A stretch of 64,000 nt of DNA from contig CM059977.1 in assembly GCA_030490835.1 (NCBI GenBank), forward strand, positions 36,973,676-37,037,675. The letters are read 5' to 3'. Position numbers and translations under genes: made by a program. The notes beneath the pieces were generated by a model, which ran no database searches, was not told the origin of the DNA, and saw only the letters and a list, made by a program, of their open reading frames with translations. Source of the stretch: Annona cherimola (taxonomy: Eukaryota; Streptophyta; Magnoliopsida; Magnoliales; Annonaceae). Shown in pieces: positions 1-10,570 of the stretch. Every line of letters begins with the position of its first letter. Position 1 is the first letter of the stretch.

Positions 1-1198
1 GCCCTAATTTTCTACCTATTTTTTTTATTTTTAAAATTAATTAAATTAAGCTAAATTAATCATAGCCATTGATCTTTGATTAGGATGAATTTTGACCATG
101 GATTTTGGTCAACTTTTCCAGCTGCTCCCCCTGCAACATCCCTGTAGCAGCAGCCATTCATTTAATTTTTTAATTTTTATTTATTTACTTTATTTAAAAA
201 GTCAAAAGTAGCTTTTATTAAAAAGTTAGCTACTTTTTGATCTTGTTTTGACGTTTCATCTTGACCTTTGATTTGTGATTTTCATCACATCTTAACCCAT
301 TCATCATGTCCATCATGAATTTTTAACCATCCATAAAAAATTTCATCGAATTCCGACGCCCGGATTGCAATTTATGAATTGTTAAATTCCTAATTGCATT
401 ATTTCAATCTCCAATACACATATCCATCAATATAATTCATGAATTTTCATTTATTCATAAAATAATTACAAAATTACAAATGTCGAAATGACGCGTATAC
501 AGTCGAAATAACTCGTATACGGTCAGGGTTCCACATTTGCCGACTTTCTTTTCTGGCATCATCTCTGAATCCGGCAGCAACCATTGGTTCGGGCGTGCTT
601 GATTGCCCTCTTCTCTGATTCCGGCAACACACATAGAATCCGGGCATGGCAACAGCAGGCATCGGGTATGACAGTTTATCTTATTATTATTATTATAATT
701 TAACAGTGTAATGGGTCTGATGAAATCATAACCGAAATCCCTTTCACAATAACGGGGTCTAAATCCATATATTATCATTATATTAGATTATGAATATCAG
801 CAGAAATTGAAATCCTAAAGCATGCCGGGCGACTCTGAACAAACATGTTGCTTAAAATTAACTGAATCCATGTTAGAAGATAGAAATACGTATCCCGGTG
901 ACAGCAAGACCATGGCTACAGAAAAATTGCCTCTACCGTAAATTCCATCTAAAATCCTACGGGATTCCACAATAAAAAAAAATGTAAACCATAGATGATT
1001 CTAAGTCTTTACGAAAAACATACTCATCCCAAATAATATTAAATAACTATTTTAATGAGCATGCCATCATTGACAAATCTAATTATTCAAAGAAATAATA
1101 ATAATAATAATCCATTCATAATGCATTCATATATATATATTAGATTAATGCATTAAATATATCAGGTGGAATCTATAATACCCAAAATCGAAACGTGG
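1..1198 (-). other. Untranslated leader/internal part of a minus-strand LTR element cut by the window edge
   Basis: This stretch lies just inside the LTR and primer binding site at 1199-1532, so on the minus strand it is the leader of that element, which runs out of the window at base 1. I see no gag-like or pol-like reading frame; the two open frames at 455-778 have no recognisable motifs. It contains short ATT/AT microsatellites near 1097-1112 and 1128-1140. It could be a non-coding (TRIM/LARD-like) element or simply a long leader. Confidence 0.4.
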
Positions 1199-1210
1199 GC
1201 TCTGATACCA
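1199..1210 (-). promoter_or_regulatory. Primer binding site for initiator tRNA-Met
   Basis: The minus strand reads TGGTATCAGAGC, the standard plant Copia primer binding site complementary to the 3' end of initiator methionine tRNA. It lies two bases from the LTR edge at 1213, the usual spacing, and fixes the element's direction as minus strand. Confidence 0.85.
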
Positions 1211-1212
1211 CA

Positions 1213-1532
1213 TGTTGGAAATCATGTGATGCAGAAGCGTACCTGAATCCATGTGTGCGTAGATTCCACCTATAGACCGAGTAGAGCACGAGGTCTTCTC
1301 CCTCAACACTTCTCCCTGTTATACGGGTGGTAGATGGGAACCACTTGTGATGTAAACGTGTGAGAGAGGGACCTAGACTCCTCTATTTATAGAGCCCTTC
1401 CCATCATGACTCAACTAGAAGTGTAGTTCTACCTGAACTCGGATTGCGTACGCATTTCAGATATGACTAAGCTATCTTTAAATCCAAAGACTTATAATTT
1501 AATTAGGACACCTTATAGGAGAAATTCTAACA
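1213..1532 (-). repeat. 5' LTR of a minus-strand Copia-type element
   Basis: A 320-bp LTR. On the plus strand it begins TGTTGGAAATC and ends AAATTCTAACA, so both ends carry the TG...CA rule with a short inverted repeat. On the minus strand a TATA box (TATAAATA, plus-strand 1384-1391) sits in a CTATAAATAG context, suitable for a U3/R promoter. The primer binding site abuts its inner edge. The partner LTR lies outside the window, so divergence and target duplication cannot be assessed. The family is not recognised beyond the tRNA-Met primed Copia type. Confidence 0.75.
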
Positions 1533-2136
1533 CAAACTTCACGGTTTAAAATACAAGTAGGCAAAGTTAGAAGTTTTGAAATGCAAAAAAACTAGCATGT
1601 AAACATGCAAAGAAAAGTGAGAGTTATTTGTTATGAGCTGATGTCATTTCTTGCATCGGCAATTTTTTAGGATTGCCGTATTAATTGTTTATGTGAGATT
1701 GTTGGCGACTAATTCAATCATCGTGGAAAAATCTGCAAGCATCAATGCTAACTTTTTCGTGTTCTTGGATTCAGTGAATTTGACACTGAGGGAATGAGAA
1801 ATCTAACCCCATTCAAGGATCTTGGATTCTTTGACGGCTACCTGGCAAAGAAAAAGGCTTAATAGATGACAAGGTGAAATGGAATGACAGTTAAAATTAA
1901 TGACTTTGAAATAGTGCCATAATCGGAATCATCAATAAGCCAATAGATTTAATGTCCATTGCAAACTCAATAGAAACTAATTTAAATAGATATAACCATT
2001 CGAATAAACATTTTTTGAATAAATAAAAAACCTTCCATCTCGTTCAAATTACATTGCTCTTACCTGAAAAAATGGCAACAAAGATTGCTATTAATAACAC
2101 ACTGGTCTCTCAAAATAGAATTTTACATGTGACGTA
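1533..2136. other. No gene seen
   Basis: Moderately AT-rich sequence without a usable reading frame or recognised repeat. Immediately outside the LTR at 1213-1532, so it should be the older flanking DNA into which that element inserted. Confidence 0.5.
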
Positions 2137-2431
2137 TGATAGAATCTATTTCACTAGTGGCTTGAGAATCATGTGTGGTCTTAAAAAGGGAAGCTAGGAG
2201 AAATCCACATCGTTATCTAAGCTGGAAGGTGGGGCGGTTGACAGCTATAAAAAGGGGTTGTGTAAGCTCATTTGAGCAGGGATTGAAGTCAGATTTTGTT
2301 CTTTTGTTTTTCCGTAAGTGTGTCCTCTAAGCTTGCTTTGTTCATATTCATTCCTTGTAAAATATTAGTGAGGATTTCTCACGAATTTACTAAATTTCCT
2401 TGAGAATTTACCTTCAAACCCTATTATTGAT
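2137..2431 (+). repeat. TATA-bearing ~300-bp repeat, copy A (LTR-like)
   Basis: Clearly related along its whole length to 40913-41221. It begins TGATAGAATC and ends near ...CCCTATTATTGA; the other copy begins TGATAGGATCC and ends AATCCTATCA, the TG...CA with mirrored ends expected of an LTR. Both copies share the TATA box (CTATAAAAAGGGG near 2249) followed by the stretch TTGTGTAAG and a downstream TTTTTCCGTAAG. I read it as a small LTR (solo, or of a TRIM). No target duplication was found, so identity as an LTR is inference. Confidence 0.5.
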
Positions 2432-4820
2432 AGCAGAATAAGATTGATCCATTTGCAAATTTCATGTGATGAAAAATCTAGGAATTCCTTCATTTAGCTG
2501 ACAAGAATTCGAGTACGTTGAAATTATTTCAATTTAGGAGTTTGTCGAAGTGTGGGAAAGTTTGCAAGAGATTCAAAGAAGTAAGCGACAGTACTTTGAT
2601 GAGGAGCGGATTGCATGGTGAAAATTCTAGGAAGAGAGAAGGATTATATATGGGGATGAAGCTCTGGTTGCTATTGAGCTCATTAACCTCTTTTCCACTG
2701 AGGTCGATGCAAAAGGGTGTAAGCAGCAATGACGAGTTGGTTAGCTTCACCTTCGAAAATTGGGGTGTTATAATTGAACCAGTGTCTGATTATAGTGGGA
2801 GTGATGCAAGGAAAGACCAAGATTGATTCGGCCTTAGGGTTGATGATCAGCTGAGTCCCCTGGCGACTAAGAGGTTGACATAGAGACCTATGTGTTTGTC
2901 AACCTTCAATCATTAAGGATCGAGTTGTACACTCGTACTATCCGTAATAACTAATTTGTCAGTTTCGACCAGCTTGATTTGTCAGAGTTTGATCAAGATT
3001 GGGATAAGCTTTGGTGCATTACCGATCGGGAATATCCCGCACCAACAGAGGAGTTGGTGCAAAGAGGCATGGGTTCGACAACCTTTGATCGTGCTATATT
3101 GACTTGTTCCATCCCCATCAGCGCATCAGGCAATTTTGTACAGCTCGAGTCAATAAAGAAGCTCGAGAAAGTGGAGGCAACAGAGTTGCGAGGCACACAT
3201 AAGAGTCGTGGCCTTCTCACACCTATGATAACATAGCATTCTTAGAGTTCGGTTGGAAATTTGTTTGAGTGAATTGTCGACCAATCTATAGGAATGGGAG
3301 TATGGATTTACAGTTGTAGCCACAAATGAGGTGTGTTTTCATTTTTTGTTGAGATGGAGGGACTAGGGAGAAAGGTGATAAGCCCTTGCTTGTCGGGACG
3401 AGCCTTCTCAGTAGTTTTCGTGACAAGGAAATGGAAAAGGAAGGGAATTAACTAAGGAAATGAATGAAAGAATGTTTGGAAATCATTTCTTCCTTTGGTT
3501 ACACATTCTCCTCCCCATTTATACTCTCCTCCGATTCCCCTCTTGCTTGCTCCGACTGTCTGTTACCCCCGCAATTGACTCCCCTCCTGGATTTACACGT
3601 GTGTATCAAAAGGTGTTAAAATTCTGAGGATGGGAACATTGAGCACAAGGTATGAGGTCATTGAAGTCATTGTTGTGTTGAAATCATTTTATCCATGGCT
3701 ATTTGAGTAAATGCAAGATGGCAGACTGCGGAAGCGAATATTGCTTTGTGTCTATCTGGTGAAATGCATGAACAAGAAATGTTGCACAACTTCTTGACTA
3801 AGTTATGGGACCCTCGCGGTAGCCTACATCAATTCTACCCGAGTAAGTAGCAAGTTGGTGAGGAACTCAAGAGGTCCAATAAGACATCCTCACTGACACT
3901 ACGAAACTCAGGAAGTCCAATAAGACATTCGTAATGGCCATTTAGATCCGTTTTTAAAAAAACTGTGGGATTTATGACATTTAATGCTAGCCGTTTAATA
4001 ACCTCCTTAGTATAAGAAGGGGAAAATGAGATGAATTTGTTGCCGTGGAAACGTTTGGGAGACTGAGGCAGAGACCAAGGAAGAAGTAAAAGAAGTAGAA
4101 AGAAGAAGCTTTTGAAGGTATATAAATCAATTTTTTGGTTAATCTTGTTCATTTTACATACACGCAACTCATTTCACAGATCTAATCCACTCATAATATT
4201 TCTAGCGTAGTTAATTAGTATCTGGAGTGTTATTAGAGCTTTTGGTGTTGCAATTTTACTAATTTCAAAGAAGAGTAGCAAATAAATGGTAGAAAATGTA
4301 ATATAATGAAATAAACATATTTCTGGGTTGATCAGAGGATTATGACCATACAATAACAAGAAAATTGATTGTTTAGCTTGCTTAAAATTTTTTGACTTAA
4401 TCGAAGTTATGGGATTTTAAATATAATGATTTTTACACATAAATTAGAGTGACGAATATGTATTTTAAGAAAAACACAAAAAAATAATTACAGAAAAATA
4501 CAAATTTAAAAATACCTATCTAACCCGTTACAAACATTATTTAAGAGATTTTACAGTGCATAATAGATGAATTTGGTTAAAAATTAGTTTAGAAAGTTAT
4601 TTGAAGTGATATTTGATTTTAACCATTTATTAAACCCTTTACATTAAATATGATGATAAAGATGTTATTTTGAGACATGAATCGTTCAGATTATAAAAAA
4701 ATAATTTTATAAGGTTATTCTTAAAATTGTAGGTCAAACAAATAAAAATATTAAGATATCTAAACCATTTTAGTCAGAAAATACAGACCGTTAAAAATAA
4801 ACAAATAAATAAATAACTAA
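2432..4820. other. No recognised gene; possible degraded retroelement interior
   Basis: Contains two overlapping short open frames on each strand (2518-2826, 2979-3236) with no motif I recognise. It follows the LTR-like repeat at 2137-2431, so it could be internal sequence of that element, but no primer binding site, CCHC knuckle or pol motif can be seen. From about 4170 it turns very AT-rich. Confidence 0.4.
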
Positions 4821-4829
4821 ATGTTCTGG

Positions 4830-6314
4830 ACTAGTGGGTTAAGTCCATCTGGATAGACCTAGTGAACCAGGAAGCCCAGAACACAAGCCTACTAGTCCCA
4901 AGTCCACAAAAACTAAGTCTAAATTATAGAAACAAGTCTAGCCCACAGCATGACCCACCGATCTGGCCCATCAACAGCAGGCACCGACGACTGGCCAGTG
5001 GAAAATAAAAAAATTCAAAATAAATATAGAAAAATTTGAAAAATACCCAAAAATTTAAAGTCAATGTTTAGAAACTTAAATGAATTTAAACTTATAATTT
5101 TTCATAAACATATAAGAAATGAAATTGTTTAAAGGTGCGATGTTATAAAAATAAATAAATAAATGAAATTTTTTTAAAAAAATTATGAAAATTTTGAAGT
5201 ATCTAAAGAAGTATATGAGTTCAAATTTATATTTTCTTGCATATAATAAGAAATGAAGTGATTTTAAAATGGAATAATACAAAAAAATTGAATTTTGACC
5301 GAATAAAATTATGAGAAATTTTGAAAAAGTCATAAATGAAATTTTAAATAATAGTTATGAAAAATAAAGTGTAGTAATGAACATGTTGTGATGAAAATTA
5401 GGAAAAAAGACTTGAGGCTACTACAAGAAATTGGATAAGATGAGTTTTAAAGTCTACTTAGAGGTAAGTAAATTTTTACCAAATCATGACTTCGAAATTA
5501 TTATGTTGGATATTATGATTTGTTATGAAATATGATTCTTTATTAAATTTGGGACTTTTCCTTTAAGTTGGTTTATTCGAATATGAGCATGATTATTTCT
5601 AAATATCTTTAATCATATTAAGCAGTGAATTTAAGTGGTGCATTAATCATAGTGCATGAGCATAATGCATAATTGCATGTTGAGTTTTCTGTAAAGCAGT
5701 AAAGTAGTATGGTAGTACCTAAGTAGCGACTTCAAAACTACCAAAGAAGATGAATTAACTTATGAATATATAGCACGACTGCACGCAAGCACAAGCAGAA
5801 GATAATGCCTATAGTATGAATGCACGATTTAGAATTGACATATGCATGCACGAGTATAAATATATTTATTAACTTAGAATTGTTGTGCATAAAAGGTAAT
5901 ATAGACGTTGTTTTGTTTTAAAATTTTAAAATGTTTGGAAAATGAATTTAAAAGAAAAACTATCTACTTTTTGAGCTTCTAGCTCACAAAGTTTTTATTT
6001 TTAGTGGAAAAATAGGAATATAATAATAAATTAGAGTCATCGTCAATATGAGAAAATGGTGAAATTGGAAGAGCAAATGACAAAAAATTTTAGAGTTATT
6101 GAAGTTTTCTTATAATGCTTACTTGTATTGATAATGGATACCAAATATGTATAATGACTCTATGAGGAGTAGACTTGAGATTTAGTAGTTCTAATTTTTA
6201 TGGTGTTGCATCTTGGTATCTATTTTCATCTTGGAAAATTTTATTCATCGCGGTATTTTCAGTTTTGATATAGTAGACCCTATTCGTGACACCTCAAGGG
6301 TGGAGTGTCATAAC
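4830..6314 (+). repeat. Probable decayed Gypsy-type LTR or LTR fragment
   Basis: Called on composition and phrases rather than on a paired copy: a GGCCCA-rich opening (about 4900-5000), AT-rich middle, the phrase GAGCTTCTAGCTCAC near 5971, common in plant Gypsy LTRs, and a terminal GTGACACC...GGTGGAGTGTCATAACA near 6288-6314 resembling chromovirus LTR ends. The 5' border is approximate and no second LTR or target duplication is present. It could equally be unrelated intergenic DNA. Confidence 0.25.
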
Positions 6315-6719
6315 ATCCTTACTGAACCTACTGAAGCCGATTTGGGACCTTAGTGGTCCAAACTGATACCTACTTATTATGGAATGTTGAAAGAACATGA
6401 GGCGAGGAAGTATTTTTAACAACTTATAACTATTGTAGATTGCTGTTATAGCACGAGTGTCTTCTAGTGGATTTCAAAGCTAGAAGATCTTTTGTTAGAT
6501 TCCAGTGGTTCTTTTTAATTGTTTGGATTTGGCAATCCTAGCGAGTTAGAATTGGCCATGCATGTCAGATCAATCAACACTTCCAACCAGGCTTCTCACA
6601 GTTTTTTTCCTAGAATTGCTTGGGAAGTCGGCAACAATTTCTACACTAAAATAGTTGTAGCATTTGTAAATGTACCTGCACATGAGGAACATTGTTTGAT
6701 GGAGAAATTTGTGTCATGA
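6315..6719. other. No gene seen
   Basis: Spacer between the decayed LTR-like stretch and the tandem duplication at 6720. One 66-codon open frame at 6519-6719 has no recognisable motif. Confidence 0.4.
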
Positions 6720-6729
6720 AAGCAACCTA

Positions 6730-7012
6730 GGGTGTGTTTGAAAATGAATAAAACTTTTAATGAAAAGTTGTAAAGAGTAGAAGTTGTCAAATGATGTGAT
6801 ATGATAGGGGTAATGATAAGGAATAAATAGGATAAAGTTGAAATAGATAGGTTAGTTGTGTTGGTAGTTGTGTAGCGATGATTGAAAAGTAGAGTAGTTG
6901 TATAGAAAAATGTGAAGAAATTATTAAAAAAATAAGGTAATTGTGGAGATTGAAAAGTTTTAGATTGAAAAGTTTTAACTCGACAGCTTTCACTTATTAC
7001 CAAACACAACCC
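6730..7012. mobile_element. Tourist-like MITE, copy 1
   Basis: Starts GGGTGTGTTTG and ends CAAACACAACCC, an 11-12 bp terminal inverted repeat of the PIF/Harbinger (Tourist) type, with TA on both sides. The length is 283 bp and there is no coding capacity. The body (TAGATAGGTTAGTTGTGTTGGTAG region) recurs in copies at 7349 and 62929, defining a local family. The 3-bp TWA duplication expected of Tourist is not perfect here (CTA versus TAA), so superfamily placement is tentative. Confidence 0.65.
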
Positions 7013-7348
7013 TAATATTGAGAGTCAACCCAAGGGAAGTGCTTCTCACATTTATCTCATGGGAAGTGTCATATCCATCGTCCATTTTGAATAGACGGCT
7101 GAGAATAGAAGGGGCACTTTTGGTATAAAAATTTTCTTGAAGGGGAGATTTCTCATACGCACTGGTCTTTCTCCCCTTCTTTGTTGTTGTCGCGCTGTTT
7201 TCACTCTTTTCCCATTTTTTCTCCCACCGATCCCGTGATTCCCCACACACACTCGTCTCTCTCCCCTTCTTCAATGCCACAACCTGTCTTCCCTCTTTCT
7301 CCATTTTTTGTCCCCCCATCCCGTTTTCGCTGCTGCTGAAGCAACCTA

Positions 7349-7615
7349 GGGCGTGTTTGAAAATGAATAAAACTTTTAATGAAAAGTTGTAGAGAGTAGA
7401 AGTTGTCAAATGATGTGATATGATAAAGGTAATGATAAGGAATAAATATGATAAAGTTGAAATAGATAGGTTAGTTGTGTTGGTAGTTGTGTAGCAATGA
7501 TTGAAAAGTAGAATAGTTGTATAGAACAATGTGAAGAAATTATTAAAAAATAAGGTAGTTGTGGAGATTGAAAAGTTTTAACTTGACAACTTTCACTTAT
7601 TACCAAACACACCCC
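7349..7615. mobile_element. Tourist-like MITE, copy 2
   Basis: Starts GGGCGTGTTTG and ends CAAACACACCCC. It is the same element as the one at 6730, copied by the 619-bp tandem duplication rather than by separate transposition, because the flanking sequence is duplicated too. Confidence 0.65.
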
Positions 7616-7945
7616 TAACATTGATAACCAACCCATGGGAAGCGCTTCACACATTTTTCTCATGGAAAGTGCCATATCCATCGTCCATTTTGAATAGATG
7701 GCTGAGAACAGAAGGGGCACTTTTGGTATAAAAATTTTCCTGAAGGGGAGATTTCTCATACGCACTAGTCTCTCTCCCCTTCTTCGTTGTTGTCGCGCTG
7801 TTTTCCCTCTTTCCCCTTTTTCTCCCACTAATCCCGTGATTCCTCACACACACTCATCTCTCTCCCCTTCTTCAATGCCACAACCTGTCTTCCCTCTTTC
7901 TCCATTTTTTGTTCCCCCCATCCCGTCTTTGCTGCCACTACCCTG

Positions 7946-10570
7946 TCTTCCCTCTTTCTCTATTTTTCTTCCACCCATCTTGTAGTTGCGCCTAAGGAGA
8001 AGTAGTGAATAAGCAGCTTCAATCTGATTCACAGTAGCTCTTTCTGCTCCTCATCCATCTCAACCAAGTCTTCCACAGCAGATAGATGAAGGAAATTCGA
8101 TTCGCAATTGCGGCCCCCTAGGTTCTCTCCTACCTCCTCAATCTCCTGTCAAATCCCGTATGCAGTTTTGAGATTTTTGTGAATGCGTTGCCAAATGTGT
8201 GTGATTGGCCAGTGGTGAAGAGATTGGCAAAACCATGGTTGCTATTGTCGGCAGGTTTGATGGATTGGTAGATGTAGATGTTGTCGGTTAGACCATACCT
8301 AGTGGTGAAATGACTAGATCCGTGGATATCAATAGCCATTCGAGGTGTATAAGGAAGAACCTGCCTTTTTCCTGTTCACTATCTGTGTGAATCTACGTAG
8401 GCTTGTTCATTTTGCATCCTATATATCAATTAAATAAGTAAACATAAAATCAGTTCGATCTGATTCTTATACTATTTTTGTTTATCTTAATTTTTGGGTT
8501 GAATAAAATAGACGGCATGATGCGCACATGGTCTCTATAAAATCTGTTTTCACTATTCCTATTGCAGTATGTAGAGGTAAACATTCAATTTTTATTGGTC
8601 TTTTTTTATATAAATATGAATTCATGCATTAGATAAGTGTCGGTCACACCTGGTTACTGGATGACCAGCATCTATAGCAGATAGATTCTCCTATCATCTA
8701 TTATGTATTTAGTTTTGGTCTTTCACTAGTATCAATCTAGCTGTTGGATAGAGGATGAATTTGTTGGTGAAAGTAATTTTTTAAGAGGCTTTAGAAATTA
8801 AACCATCATGCCATTATTCCGTTCTGTCTAAAATAAACACCTATGCCATTAAGAGTTGGGCATATGCACAATTGCATCCCTATTTAATCTTCTTAGTACG
8901 TATGATCATACTTGTATTTGATGACTTGGCTGGATTTTCCATATTTGGATATATTTTTTTATCTTTTTACTTTTATGATTGTATATATGTGGTCTGCGAT
9001 ATGTTATAGTATTGCAAATAATCAGTGAAGTCATTGCTATGATTTTTGAGAATTATGTACTTGCCACGCGATCATATTCCTATTCTCATAATAATTTATG
9101 TATCAAGAGAGTTTGTAATCTATTCAAGGATCTGGAATGAGATGTTAGAATGAGTAAATTCTTGTCCCATGTATGATTCTTTAACAGAATCCAAATAATT
9201 AAATTGAACTTAAGTTTCAAAGATGTATCAATGAAAGCTAATAATTTTCTTCATCATCACATGAAGATCTCAAATATTACAATATTCCCTGGCATGAATA
9301 TCTAAAAAATTAGAATAATCTCCATTACTATGATACGAAGATCTCAAATAACATATTAATTGTCCAGAAATGATAAAATAATTTTGTAGCGCCCCGATGA
9401 CTATGTCAATAGTCGCTACCAATAAGACAGGATCGGTGATAATGGGGAAAACACACAGGTGCAATAATATAAATTATGATGTAATATCAAATGTTTCATA
9501 GACTACTATAAATTAGACTTCTCATCACATATAAACTGAGTTGCATCCGAGTGCTCGAATTCATAAAATATATAGATAATTATGTTGTCCTACATCACTC
9601 TTAAAACTCAAAATAAATAATGAAAATTTGAATTTATCATGTCCTTTCAATTGATCACCATTGTCTTAAGCTCTCTCAACATTCCATCTCTTAGGTCTTC
9701 AAGCGGTATACAAAACACAAATGATTTCAAGTTAGACACTATGTTACACATAAACTTCTTAGAGATGGTAACCTCTAATATGTTGGATTTATTTAGTCCT
9801 ATGAATAACATCCATGTGATTAACAAACTTAATTGAGAAAGTTTCACTTTCTTTATTATTAGTATTTTAACCGTTTATTTTGGATTCTCCACATATAAGC
9901 ACATTTGCTCACCAAACTTCACATATTTTCCTGTTGTTTAACTGTTCTCATATCTAAAACAACTACAAAGATGTTAGCACGATGAAGAGCAAGATTGTTG
10001 GTATCTGAAAAATATTTGGATTAGAAACTACAATTCTTTGTATATTCTATTAAGTATTTCTACCCTTATTTGTTAAAGGGCCGTATTTTTAATTACTTTT
10101 TGGCTAATATTTGAACTGCATGAGACTATTAAGAGTAGTTAAAATATTAATAAATGTGAGTACTCTTGGAATGAGAATCAAGGCATAGAATTGCATGTCC
10201 CATGTTCCTTCTTTTACGATTTCTATTTTGTTTTGAAATGTCATAGGTCATCTCCGTAAAGATTCTTTGGTTTTGATCTTAAATTATTATGCACCATGTT
10301 ACGATCTTTTCTTTTTGTGTGTTTGGTGATATTGCATTTTCCAAGCAGTTATTTTGTTGAATCACCCAATCTCTTTTCATAATTCTAGATGCAAAAGAGA
10401 TTGCTGGTTGCTTGAAATCACAAGGCATCACACCCTTATTTATTATTAGTGGAACACATGATATTGTTAACAGGCTTCCTTAATAATGCAATGGTCATTT
10501 TTTAGACTTTCAATTACCTATTTGCTTGTTATTTCATTCATCTCATCTTCCCACATTATAATTTCTAGAC
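7946..10570. other. No convincing gene; AT-rich intergenic DNA
   Basis: A minus-strand open frame at 8130-8339 and small frames at 9270-9847 carry no motif I recognise. At 9389-9425 there is a nested hairpin (TAGCG...GACTAT-gtca-ATAGTC-GCTA) that begins TGTAGCGCCCCG, a phrase often seen at Gypsy LTR starts, but nothing around it supports an LTR. Upstream exons of the Mur ligase pseudogene may lie near the 3' end: a phrase reading SGTHD occurs near 10450. Confidence 0.4.

Larger units (their letters stand above)
6720..7945. repeat. Tandem direct duplication, period 619 bp
   Basis: Unit 1 spans 6720-7338 and unit 2 begins at 7339 with the same AAGCAACCTAGGG start; similarity runs to about 7945. 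Each unit holds a Tourist-like MITE followed by about 320 bp of shared non-MITE sequence, including a CT-rich stretch (CTCTCTCCCCTTCTTC) that gives spurious Ser/Pro-rich reading frames on both strands. The units differ by scattered substitutions and small indels (a GATTGAAAAGTTTTA repeat is present twice in unit 1 and once in unit 2). Unequal exchange of a block that already carried the MITE is the simplest origin. Confidence 0.85.

Noticed and set aside
7698..7985. 95-codon Ser/Pro-rich protein
   Set aside because: Arises from a CT-rich tract inside the 619-bp duplication; frame not kept between units.
9389..9425. Start of a Gypsy LTR (TGTAGCGCCCCG)
   Set aside because: No matching end, primer site or second copy; the phrase is part of a local hairpin.
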